Assembly (NCBI GenBank): GCA_944384865.1
Contig: CALWVC010000032.1
Coordinates: forward strand, 1 to 11,538
Reading direction: 5' to 3'
Source of the DNA: an uncultured Clostridia bacterium
Lineage (GTDB): Bacteria > Bacillota > Clostridia > Oscillospirales > Acutalibacteraceae
DNA: 11,538 bases
Below, piece by piece: positions 1 to 6,800 of the stretch. Position numbers and translations under genes: made by a program. The notes beneath the pieces were generated by a model. The model saw only the letters and a program-made list of their open reading frames with translations, was not told where the DNA came from and did not search any database. Within the stretch, counting starts at the first letter, position 1. Each line of letters opens with the position of its first letter.

Positions 1-29
1 ACCGTTTCGCGCCGCAGGTCATTCCGGTC
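1..29 (+). other. Junction: fragment matching the PBP-LuxR regulator gene, abutting lysS
   Basis: Read on the plus strand from base 3, this stretch encodes RFAPQVIPV, exactly residues 205-213 of the regulator encoded on the minus strand at 2545-3585. At the DNA level the reverse complement of 1-29 equals 2947-2975 at 27 of 29 positions, the first 21 without a mismatch. The internal difference is synonymous (TTC versus TTT for Phe). The GACCGG at 24-29 also fits lysS codons for Asp-Arg, so the join sits in about 6 bp of shared sequence. This is either a paralogous regulator gene fused to lysS by rearrangement, or an inverted chimera made during amplification or assembly at a contig end. An artefact seems more likely, because lysS is normally essential. 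Confidence 0.7.
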
Positions 30-761
30 CAATCCGCCGACTACCAGCCGTTTCAGCGGCAGTTCGGTGGCGATGCGCATATACATATCAATGTCCAGTG
101 TGTTGTGATGGGTAATAAACGGACGCGCGGTAGCGCCGCCGGAAATGGTGTTTAAAACCGGCGTCTCCACCTCCATAAAGCCGCGGTTGTCCAGAAAATC
201 CCGGACATGTTTGATAAAGGCTGAGCGCATTTTAAACGTATTGCGCACTTCGGGATTAACGATCAGGTCGACATACCGCTGGCGGTAGCGCAGGTCTTTG
301 TCCTGCAGACCGTGGAACTTCTCCGGCAGCGGTAGCAGGGATTTGGATAGCAGCGTGACGCTGCAGCAGCGGACAGACATCTCGCCGCGCTGGGTGCGGA
401 ACACTGTGCCGGCAACGCCGATGATATCGCCGATATCCAATTTTTTAAATTGGGCGTATGCTTCTTCGCCCAGCTCGTCGCGCCGGACATACAGCTGCAG
501 CCGGCCGGCGCCGTCCTGTAGGTCGCAGAAGCTGACTTTGCCCATCACCCGCTTGCTCATCATCCGCCCGGCCAGACGCACGCCCGTATTTTCCATTTTA
601 TCGAAGTTGTCGCGGATTTCAGCAGTGGTGGTATCAAATGCATATCTGGTCTGCATAAATGGGTCCTGACCTGCCTGTTGCAGCGTTGTCAGCTTATCCC
701 GCCGGATCTGTAAAATCTCATTGAGATTTTGTTCAGGCTGCCGGGTGCTTTGCTGTTCCAT
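1..761 (-). CDS. lysS: Lysyl-tRNA synthetase, class II, N-terminal part (runs off left edge)
   Basis: Charges tRNA-Lys with lysine in the cytoplasm. The frame is open for 253 codons without a stop. It shows the OB-fold anticodon-binding domain (about residues 55-150, with AGRMMSKR and the LQLYVRRDELG stretch), then LPEKFHGLQDKDLRYRQRYV and the class II core with VETPVLNTISGGATARPF, THHNTLDIDMYMRIATELPL and KRLVVGGLDR ending at residue 246. This order is typical of bacterial LysS of about 500 residues, so roughly half the protein is missing. I chose the ATG at 761 because a GGGAG Shine-Dalgarno lies 9 nt before it. The in-frame ATG at 770 directly abuts that GGGAG. It lies 80 nt downstream of greA, probably in one transcript. 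Oddity: after LDR the family continues V-Y-E-I-G-R-x-F-R-N-E, but here the last seven codons (bases 1-23) read NDLRRET and do not fit in any frame; see the junction entry at 1-29. Identity is sure from similarity to known LysS; the left end is not trustworthy. Confidence 0.93.
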   Translation of the reverse strand, partial: MEQQSTRQPEQNLNEILQIRRDKLTTLQQAGQDPFMQTRYAFDTTTAEIRDNFDKMENTGVRLAGRMMSKRVMGKVSFCDLQDGAGRLQLYVRRDELGEEAYAQFKKLDIGDIIGVAGTVFRTQRGEMSVRCCSVTLLSKSLLPLPEKFHGLQDKDLRYRQRYVDLIVNPEVRNTFKMRSAFIKHVRDFLDNRGFMEVETPVLNTISGGATARPFITHHNTLDIDMYMRIATELPLKRLVVGGLDRNDLRRET

Positions 762-770
762 ATCGTTCAT

Positions 771-775
771 CTCCC
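771..775 (-). promoter_or_regulatory. Ribosome binding site of lysS (decides the start)
   Basis: GGGAG on the minus strand, 9 nt before the ATG at 761 and with no spacing to the in-frame ATG at 770. It therefore favours the shorter LysS start. Confidence 0.7.
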
Positions 776-800
776 GTAATTTCAATTTCTGTTATATTGA

Positions 801-830
801 CAAAATGCAGGCAGATGCATTCTGCCCGCA
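801..830 (-). terminator. Weak terminator-like hairpin between greA and lysS
   Basis: GGCAGA and TCTGCC form a perfect 6-bp stem around a 5-nt loop. Three more pairs (TGC/GCA) follow beyond one mismatch. On the minus strand the stem is followed by TTTTG. The T tract is short, so it may only lower lysS expression relative to greA or protect the greA message, not end the transcript. Confidence 0.35.
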
Positions 831-841
831 CCCGCCGACGG

Positions 842-1315
842 TTATTTTAAAATCTGAATAACCTGAAAGCGCAATTCGCCGCTGGGTGTTTCGGCAACCA
901 CTGTGTCGCCGGCTTTTTTACCCAGCAGCGCCTGGCCTACCGGCGACTCGTCAGAAATCTTGCCCTCCATCGGGTCGGCTTCAGCGGAACCAACCATCTG
1001 ATACTCCAGTTCCTCATCAAATTCCACGTCCAACACCTTGAATCTGGTGCCGATATGGATGCTGTCTTTATCCAACTCATGGGCTTCAATGACCTTAGCG
1101 TTTTTAAGCATCGCTTCGACCTCGGCGATGCGCGCTTCCAGCTTGGCCTGGTCGTTTTTCGCTTCATCGTATTCACTGTTTTCAGACAGATCGCCAAACG
1201 ACAACGCAATCTTGATTTTTTCGGCAATTTCCGTTCGTTTTTCGGTTTTCAGAAAATCCAGTTCGTTTTCCAATTCTTTTAATCCTTCGGGGGTCAAGAA
1301 AACATTTTTCGCCAT
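842..1315 (-). CDS. greA: Transcription elongation factor GreA
   Basis: Rescues backtracked RNA polymerase by entering the secondary channel and stimulating transcript cleavage at the active site. It is 157 residues, the usual family length. Residues 1-75 form the N-terminal coiled coil. Its tip has the GreA signature FGDLSENSEY, with the two conserved acidic residues that help hold the catalytic Mg at D42 and E45. Residues 85-157 form the FKBP-like C-terminal domain, with the second GreA signature SPVGQALLGKKAGD at 124-137. The ATG is preceded by AAAGGAG at a 9-nt distance. A consensus promoter lies about 85 bp upstream, and lysS follows 80 nt downstream, a common gene order in Clostridia and Bacilli. 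Nothing is missing. The leader hairpin (separate entry) hints at attenuation. Confidence 0.97.
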   Translation of the reverse strand: MAKNVFLTPEGLKELENELDFLKTEKRTEIAEKIKIALSFGDLSENSEYDEAKNDQAKLEARIAEVEAMLKNAKVIEAHELDKDSIHIGTRFKVLDVEFDEELEYQMVGSAEADPMEGKISDESPVGQALLGKKAGDTVVAETPSGELRFQVIQILK

Positions 1316-1328
1316 GAAATGATACTCC

Positions 1329-1373
1329 TTTATAAAAAAATAAACAACGCTGCGGCAAATAGATTGCCCAGCG
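1329..1373 (-). terminator. Attenuator-like hairpin and T tract in the greA leader
   Basis: On the minus strand CGCTGGGCAA and TTGCC-G-CAGCG pair as a 10-bp stem with one bulged G and a 5-nt loop (1348-1373). It is followed directly by TTGTTTATTTTTTT (down to about 1334) and then the AAAGGAG ribosome binding site of greA. The hairpin sits about 20-45 nt into the transcript expected from the promoter at 1402-1430. It has the shape of an intrinsic terminator placed before the gene, so premature termination of greA transcripts is plausible. This is inferred from structure only. Confidence 0.5.
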
Positions 1374-1401
1374 GCGCCGGATACATGCTTAATTTTGAAT
1401 T

Positions 1402-1430
1402 ATTATAGCTTTTTGCCTGCTGTTTGTCAA
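1402..1430 (-). promoter_or_regulatory. Consensus sigma-A promoter of greA-lysS
   Basis: The minus strand reads TTGACA (1425-1430), a 17-bp spacer, then TATAAT (1402-1407). Both boxes match the housekeeping consensus at all six positions with ideal spacing. Expected transcription start is near 1395, giving a leader of about 80 nt that contains the hairpin at 1348-1373. Confidence 0.88.
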
Positions 1431-1474
1431 GTGGCGGCAGTGGTAAATACATAAATTTTTAGATGATGCAATGA

Positions 1475-1584
1475 TGTGTTACAGTAGTAAAAAAAGAGTG
1501 ACGAATGGAAAGACCTGTGTTACAGTAAAATTGTTAACACCAATTAAAAGAAGGTCGGCCATTCGTCATGAAAACTGTAACCCA
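1475..1584. repeat. Nested palindromic, MITE-like element
   Basis: An imperfect inverted repeat of about 110 bp that starts TGTGTTACAGT and ends ACTGTAACCCA; the two ends agree at 10 of 11 positions when one is reversed. Further paired arms are nested inside: TGACGAATGG/CCATTCGTCA (1499-1508/1559-1568, perfect), GACCT/AGGTC (1512-1516/1552-1556) and GTGTTA/TAACAC (1517-1522/1535-1540). The 12-mer TGTGTTACAGTA also occurs twice in direct orientation (1475-1486, 1516-1527). The TG...CA termini and lack of coding capacity suggest the paired ends of a decayed insertion sequence or a MITE. I see no target-site duplication and cannot name the family. It could also be a structured RNA or protein-binding array. 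Confidence 0.5.
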
Positions 1585-1699
1585 TCTATTGTAAACCTAC
1601 ACTTTGTTTGATTTTCATATTTTATAGTGTGCGCAAAGCTGCGACCGGCGCTGTATACTGTAAAAAATATTCTGAATAACCCGCAAACGGTCGACGACT
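1585..1699. other. Gene-free stretch between palindromic element and terminator
   Basis: No ORF of useful length, no ribosome binding site and no strong repeat seen. It is AT-rich in its first half, with ACTGTAAA-like words that loosely resemble the ends of the neighbouring palindromic element. Confidence 0.4.
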
Positions 1700-1740
1700 A
1701 AAAAATGTGGGATCATAGCCGCAAAGCGGTTATGATCCAC
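1700..1740 (-). terminator. Rho-independent terminator of the regulator/lipoprotein array
   Basis: GTGGGATCATAGCCGC (1707-1722) and its near-perfect complement (1726-1740) form a stem of about 15 bp with one bulged G, one G-T pair and a 3-nt loop. On the minus strand it is followed by A-T6 (1706-1700). It lies about 170 bp after the lipoprotein stop. The 1741-1910 interval holds no gene that I can see and would be a 3' untranslated region. Confidence 0.8.
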
Positions 1741-1910
1741 AGCGCATCCATGGCGCGTAAACACCCCGAAATCTGACTCTTTCAGCTTCTGTAAAAGAAA
1801 CTGCGAAACAACCGACTGCGTGCAGCAGAGCCAAAGCGCGATTTTATAATTTAATAACTATTCAAAAGCAACGGTAGATTTTTTGATGTATCGCGGCTTT
1901 TCTACAGGTT

Positions 1911-2366
1911 TCAATAACCAATTGCAACCACTGTCTCTTTTATATTACCGCTGTTCCCCATTGTGATGGTAATGCCCATATTGCTGCCGGAATACGCAAT
2001 ATGCAGCGTAGCGCCGTTCCCCGACAACATCAAACCGCTGGAAACATCGTTTTCAGCAGACGCAACTTCGTTGTATCCCTGCGCCCGCAGTGTTTCAATA
2101 TAAGCAGTATAAGCCGACGGATCCAGATCTTTGACAAAAACTGAATATCTTCCGTTTTGCGAATCGTCAATAATATAATCCGGTGTTGCGTTTTGCGGCT
2201 GGGGAATTTTACCGGTATATATATTTTCCGGCCATTCAGAAACAAACACCGGCGTCGCTACCGTGGTCTGCGGCAGCTCTGCAGTATCACCGGCAGCAGT
2301 GCAGCCTGCAACCGTTAGTAATATAAACAGCAGCAACACCGGTAACCATTTTGTATTGTGCATCAT
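1911..2366 (-). CDS. Small predicted lipoprotein of unknown function
   Basis: 151 residues. A short charged N-terminus and a hydrophobic run (about residues 7-19) lead into the lipobox VAGC, with Cys22 as the predicted lipidated residue. The mature part would be anchored on the outer face of the membrane. It has an acidic, Thr/Pro-rich linker, a WPENIYTGKIPQP segment near residue 45, then an alternating pattern ending in VVAIGY. Small Firmicute lipoproteins with a W/F-P-x-N segment and a C-terminal single alpha/beta domain look like this, but I do not recognise a named function. The first of two adjacent ATG codons (2366, 2363) has AGAGG 6 nt upstream. It starts in a 4-nt ATGA overlap with the doubtful 61-codon ORF and lies about 180 bp after the regulator, same strand. 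A shared transcript with the regulator is possible; a role in the neighbouring sugar locus is not shown. Confidence 0.75.
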   Translation of the reverse strand: MMHNTKWLPVLLLFILLTVAGCTAAGDTAELPQTTVATPVFVSEWPENIYTGKIPQPQNATPDYIIDDSQNGRYSVFVKDLDPSAYTAYIETLRAQGYNEVASAENDVSSGLMLSGNGATLHIAYSGSNMGITITMGNSGNIKETVVAIGY

Positions 2367-2548
2367 ACGCTACCTCTTTTCATCGTATATACGGATCTGC
2401 TGCCGCACATCTCTCCCGGGTCACGCAGCCAAAACACATCCCCGGCGAAAGGCGGCGCATTTTGCCGCATCAAAACGCTGTAAATAACCATTACAACCAA
2501 CCCGTTCAGTTCCGATCGGCCTGCGCCCAAGACTGTTTTGCCCGTCAT
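2363..2548 (-). CDS. Doubtful 61-codon ORF filling the regulator-lipoprotein gap
   Basis: The ORF begins with an ATG that overlaps the regulator stop as ATGA (2545-2548). It ends with a TGA that overlaps the lipoprotein start as ATGA (2363-2366), so it fills the gap exactly with the two overlaps typical of translational coupling. It has a moderately hydrophobic segment, GLVVMVIYSVLM (about residues 16-27), that could be a weak membrane span, then a polar tail. Against it: no Shine-Dalgarno is visible, no family is recognised, and a small GCGGC/GCCGC hairpin lies inside. Overlaps of this kind can arise by chance in a 180-bp gap. Treat as a candidate only. Confidence 0.28.
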   Translation of the reverse strand: MTGKTVLGAGRSELNGLVVMVIYSVLMRQNAPPFAGDVFWLRDPGEMCGSRSVYTMKRGSV

Positions 2549-3585
2549 TTCATATAGGGCGAAAGCAGCGCCACAAAATCTTTTTTTGATTCCACGCCGC
2601 AGGCACGCATCAGCTTTTTAACACGATATTTGATGGTATTCACCGCCATAAAGCAACTGTCGCTGATCTCCTGATAGGATTTTCCCTGCAACAGCCCGTC
2701 CAGCAGCTGCAGATCGGTCTGATCGCAAAGTTCCAGCATCGTTTCAATCCGTAGCATAGCCTGAAACTCGCCGTCGCTGGAAAGGCGGCCCGGCGCCGGC
2801 GCAGGCTGAAACACCGGCGCGCCCATCCAAGCGTCTGCCTGAATTTCGCAACCGATCTTAACACACAAAGACGAAATATAGGGCCGCTTCACAATCGACT
2901 CGCAAACAAACACCGCGCCCCGTCCAAAATCGCCGAAATGCAGCGAGACCGGAATGACCTGCGGCGCAAAACGGCTGAGCAATCTGGAACCGGAACAGCT
3001 TGTAATAATCAGCCGTCGATCGTTCTGATCATGTTCCCGTAATCGTCTGACCAGCGAGACCGCGGCCAGATCATTGGCGCAGATCACCGCATCATATCGA
3101 TCCGCCGCCGAACAGAACTGTTGAAAGCACGCTTGCAGCGATTGATCGTTAAAATATACATCTTCCTTATTACAATATGTTTCAAAGCACGCCAGCCGCT
3201 CCTGATCGGCCAGGGAAGCGGGATTAACGCCATATAATGCGGTTTTTTCGCCACCGTGTGCCCGGATATAATCAATCAGACACAACATGGCGCTGCCCGT
3301 ATCGGAACATACGCAGCTGTAATTGCCGCCGAATGCATTATACGGCTGATTGCCGAGAATCACGGGGTGACGCCCCAACTGCCGCGCAGTTTCGATTTCC
3401 TGCGACAGCGTCGCATAATCAGAACCGATGAGCACGATCGGCTGCCCGCCGGGCGCCGCCTGCCGGCAGCTCTCCAGAATGCGGTAATCCAGCCGCTTGG
3501 TTTTCAATTCTTTTTGCAGCCCTTTGAGAATCTCACGATCCCAGGAACTGATTTCAGCGCCGTTTTTGACAACAATCTCCAGCAT
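2545..3585 (-). CDS. Transcriptional regulator: periplasmic-binding-protein-like sensor with C-terminal LuxR-type HTH
   Basis: 346 residues, probably a cytoplasmic ligand-responsive DNA-binding protein. Residues 1 to about 265 show the LacI/PBP1-like sugar-sensor fold: VILGNQP near 75, a D-T-G-S-A-M-L-C-L-I-D-Y-I helix, GEKTALYGVNPASLADQERLACF, and DAVICANDLAAVSLVRRL, the family pattern around the second-lobe ligand site. There is no N-terminal LacI HTH. Residues about 290-342 instead form a LuxR/GerE-type HTH: DLQLLDGLLQGKSYQEI, then a recognition helix around MAVNTIKYRVKKLM and ACGVESKKDFVALL. The order is therefore the reverse of classical LacI. The start has only a weak GGTG/GGCGGG upstream and no better ATG in frame. 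It is transcribed away from the DUF5107/GH16 operon, so it is the likely local regulator, ligand unknown. Nine residues (205-213) recur at the window's left edge, suggesting a paralog or a chimera. Confidence 0.85.
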   Translation of the reverse strand: MLEIVVKNGAEISSWDREILKGLQKELKTKRLDYRILESCRQAAPGGQPIVLIGSDYATLSQEIETARQLGRHPVILGNQPYNAFGGNYSCVCSDTGSAMLCLIDYIRAHGGEKTALYGVNPASLADQERLACFETYCNKEDVYFNDQSLQACFQQFCSAADRYDAVICANDLAAVSLVRRLREHDQNDRRLIITSCSGSRLLSRFAPQVIPVSLHFGDFGRGAVFVCESIVKRPYISSLCVKIGCEIQADAWMGAPVFQPAPAPGRLSSDGEFQAMLRIETMLELCDQTDLQLLDGLLQGKSYQEISDSCFMAVNTIKYRVKKLMRACGVESKKDFVALLSPYMK

Positions 3586-3608
3586 CCCGCCATCACCGCC
3601 ATATTGTT

Positions 3609-3637
3609 ATTATACATAGTGATCATGCAAATGAAAA
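3609..3637 (-). promoter_or_regulatory. Candidate promoter of the PBP-LuxR regulator
   Basis: The minus strand has TTTTCA (3632-3637), a 17-bp spacer and a perfect TATAAT (3609-3614), giving a leader of about 17 nt. The -35 box matches the consensus at 4 of 6 positions. The spacer carries TGATCA, a small palindrome that could contribute to an operator. Confidence 0.5.
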
Positions 3638-3767
3638 GGGCAAATTCAAAAAAACGCGAAAAATGTTGTTTTACACCATATACACAAACCTGTTTGGGGC
3701 GGTTGCCACTCTGGCGGCGAGCAAACCCGCTCAAAATGCGCCGCGCTGCGGATCACCCGCGGAACAC

Positions 3768-3824
3768 GTTGTGCGCCTGCCGGCCCGCCCGAAGCCGAAA
3801 ACATCGAAAAGCACAACTTTTTTT
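3768..3824 (+). terminator. Long-loop hairpin with T7 in the divergent control region
   Basis: GTTGTGC (3768-3774) and GCACAAC (3811-3817) are perfect 7-bp complements, and the right arm is followed at once by seven T (3818-3824) on the plus strand. The 36-nt loop contains a further CGGC/GCCG pair, and CCGGC (3780-3784) could alternatively pair with GCCGG (3825-3829). This resembles a terminator or attenuator in front of the DUF5107 gene, but I see no good plus-strand promoter upstream of it. The long loop makes a standard terminator less sure. Confidence 0.35.
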
Positions 3825-3848
3825 GCCGGTGTTTCCCAAAAAATTGTC

Positions 3849-3877
3849 TTTTCAAATCTGGCTTCTGCCTATACAAT
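3849..3877 (+). promoter_or_regulatory. Candidate promoter of the DUF5107-GH16 operon
   Basis: TTTTCA (3849-3854), a 17-bp spacer and TACAAT (3872-3877). The -10 is good and the -35 is weak. The predicted start near 3884 falls on the ribosome binding site, leaving a leader of only about 13 nt, which is unusual. The real promoter may lie further upstream. Confidence 0.33.
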
Positions 3878-3883
3878 AAAAGC

Positions 3884-3888
3884 GGAGG
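3884..3888 (+). promoter_or_regulatory. Ribosome binding site that fixes the DUF5107-TPR start
   Basis: GGAGG 8 nt before the ATG at 3897. The frame is open upstream to an ATG at 3663, but that start has no Shine-Dalgarno and its 78 extra residues have no family character. Confidence 0.85.
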
Positions 3889-3896
3889 CGAATAAT

Positions 3897-6800
3897 ATGA
3901 ACGATGTTCGGCTTACAAAGCAGACGCAGAATATTCCTACTTATATTCCAAAAAAAGCGCATGATCTGCCGATGTTCTTTGAACACAAGCCTTATCAGGG
4001 CGCTTCCGGCAGATTATATCCGATCCCATATGCCGACGGTATTACCGACGAGAAAAAAGACGTAGCTTATGAGATCTATACCCTGGAAAATGAATATATC
4101 AAAACCCAGGTGTTGCCCGCGTTTGGCGGCAAGATTCTGCGGGGCTATGATAAAGTCGGCGATTATGACTTTATATATTATAATGAAGTTGTAAAGCCCG
4201 CGCTGGTCGGGCTGGCCGGGCCGTGGATCTCCGGTGGTATCGAATTCAACTGGCCGCAGCACCATCGTCCCACCACGTATATGCCGCTGGAAGCGGTCAC
4301 AGAAGAAAACGCCGACGGCTCCAAAACCGTGTGGACCGGCGAAGTAGAACCTTTCAACCGCATGAAAGGCATGGTGGGTATCACGCTTGACAAAGGGCGC
4401 AGCTACATCAAGGCAAAAGTGCGGATCTATAACCGTACCGGTATGCCGCAGATTTTCATGTGGTGGGCGAACCTTGCCGTTCCGGTGAACGACAACTATC
4501 GAACCGTCTTCCCGCCGGACGTAGAATGGGTCAACGATCACGACCGGCGCGCCGTTTTGGAATGGCCGATTGCCAAAGGCGTTTATAAAACCGCTCGCCC
4601 TTATGATTTTGGCGCGGGCACCGATATCTCCCGTTATGCGGCGGTTAAAGTTCCGTCTTCTTACCTGGTCTCACAGGATCAGTCGGATATGGACTTTATC
4701 GCCGGGTATGATACCGGCCTGCAAAAAGGAATTGCCACGGTGGCCAATCACCATATTTCCCCCGGCAAAAAAATGTGGCACTGGGGCAAAGGCGAGTTCG
4801 GCGACATGTGGTGTTCCAACCTTACTGATGAAAACGGCCCGTATATCGAATTGATGACCGGCGTTTATACCGATAATCAGCCGGACTTCACCTGGATCGC
4901 ACCCTATGAATCCAGAGAATTTGAACAATACTGGTACCCGGTTCGTGATCTGGGCAATGTGGTAAACGCCACCGTTGACGCGGCGATGAATATGGAACGC
5001 CGTGAAAACGATCTGTTCTTTGGCTTTAACGTTACCGGAACCTTTAAAGACGCCGTTGTTACCGTTCACAACGGCAGACGGCTGCTGTACAGGGAAACCG
5101 TAACCATGACACCAGCGGACAGCTATCTGAAAACCATTCCGCTCAACAGCGCAGATTATAATGGCATCACCGTCTGCCTGTCGTCAGCCGAGGGTAAAAC
5201 GCTGGTATCCTATAAGCCTTATATCCGCGGGCAAAAACAGCCGATTGCCGTCAGAGAGCCGGTCAGGCGGCCGCGGGAAATCCAGACGGTAGAAGAGCTG
5301 TATATCAACGGCCTGCATCTGGAACAGTATAAACAGCACAATTACCGCGCGGAGGATTACTATCTGGAAGGGCTGCGCCGAGATCCCGGCGATATCCGCT
5401 GCAACACCTCTATGGCGCGGCTGTGTTTCAAAAACGGTTCTTTTAAAGCGTGTATCGGCTATTGCGATAAAGCGATCGAGCGTTTGACCTCACGCAATCA
5501 ACATCCGGTAGATACCGAGGCGTTTTATCTCAAAGGCTTGGCGCTGAAGTATCTGAGCTGCAGCCGCGAAGCCTATGACTGGCTGTATAAAGCGGCCTGG
5601 AACTATCCCCACCGAAGCGCCGCTTATTATGAACTGGCCTGTCTGGACTGCCAAGCCGGCGATTACGCTGCCGCACTGCAGAAAGCGCAGATCTCGCTGG
5701 GTCTGAACGCCGGACACACCAAAGCACAAAACCTGATGACCGCTATTTTGCGTCATCTTGGTGACGAACGTGTCAAGGCCTGTGCGCAGCGCAACGCTAA
5801 AGACGACCTGCTGGATATGTGGGCCGCGGTGGAACTTTACTTCCAAAATGGCGATGCACAGCCGATTCTGACGGTACACGGCACCAAAAGCGAGAACTTT
5901 ATCACGGTTGCGGCCGATTATATGTCCGCCGGTTTTTATGATGATGCGCTGGCCGTATTGGAGCTGGATCCCAACAACTATCCGCTGACACACTATTACA
6001 GGGCCTATTGCCTTGAAAAGCTGGGCAAAAACGGCACGGCAGAAATCAGGCAGGCTGAAGCGCTGGATACCGGATACTGCTTCCCCGCCCGTCTGGAGGA
6101 TATCGCTGTTTTGCAGAACGCGATCAGCCGGAATCCGCAGGGCTCCAACGCTTATTACTATCTGGGCTGCCTGTATTACGACCGGTTTCAGTATGACCGG
6201 GCGATGCGCGCATGGGAACGGTGCGTGGAAATCAATCCTGAACATAACAAAACCTGGCGCAATCTTGCTCTAGCCTATTTCGATAAATTTCATCGTCCTG
6301 AAGCGGCAAAAGCCGCAATGGAAAAAGCGCTGCGCTATAAGCCGGACGATCCGCGGCTTTTGCTGGAATATCAGCAGCTGCTGAAAAACATGAATTATAC
6401 GCCGGATCAGCGTCTGGCTGTTTATGAGCAATATCCCAAGCTGCTGGAGGATCGGGACGACTGCTATCTGGACCGGATCATTCTGTGGTGCCTAAAAGGC
6501 GAATACAAACGCGCCATCGACTCGGCCCGGCAGAAGCGGTTTCATATTTATGAAGGCGGCGAAGGAAAGCTCACCAAACAGCATGCGTGGATGCATGTTC
6601 TTTACGGCAACGCGCTGTTTGCTGCCGGCGATCTGGACGGCGCGCGGCAGGCATACCTCGACGGCGTCAATATGCCGAAATCTTATGGCGAAGCCAAAAC
6701 CTTCTTTAACCAGGAAGCCCATATTTATTACTATCTGGGCCGGCTGTATGAAGCGCAGCAGCAAAACGACAACGCCAAACAGGCTTATGAAACCGCCGCC

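Noticed and set aside
1..23. A simple frameshift as the cause of the lost lysS similarity
   Set aside because: None of the three frames restores the expected VYEIGR...FRNE sequence, while the bases match the regulator gene at 2947 instead.
1475..1584. Short CRISPR array, suggested by the repeated TGTGTTACAGTA
   Set aside because: Only two direct copies 41 bp apart plus inverted copies; the arrangement is palindromic, not a repeat-spacer ladder, and no cas gene is present.
3663..3896. 78-codon N-terminal extension of the DUF5107-TPR protein from an ATG at 3663
   Set aside because: No ribosome binding site at 3663, no family similarity in the extra residues, and a GGAGG 8 nt before the ATG at 3897.
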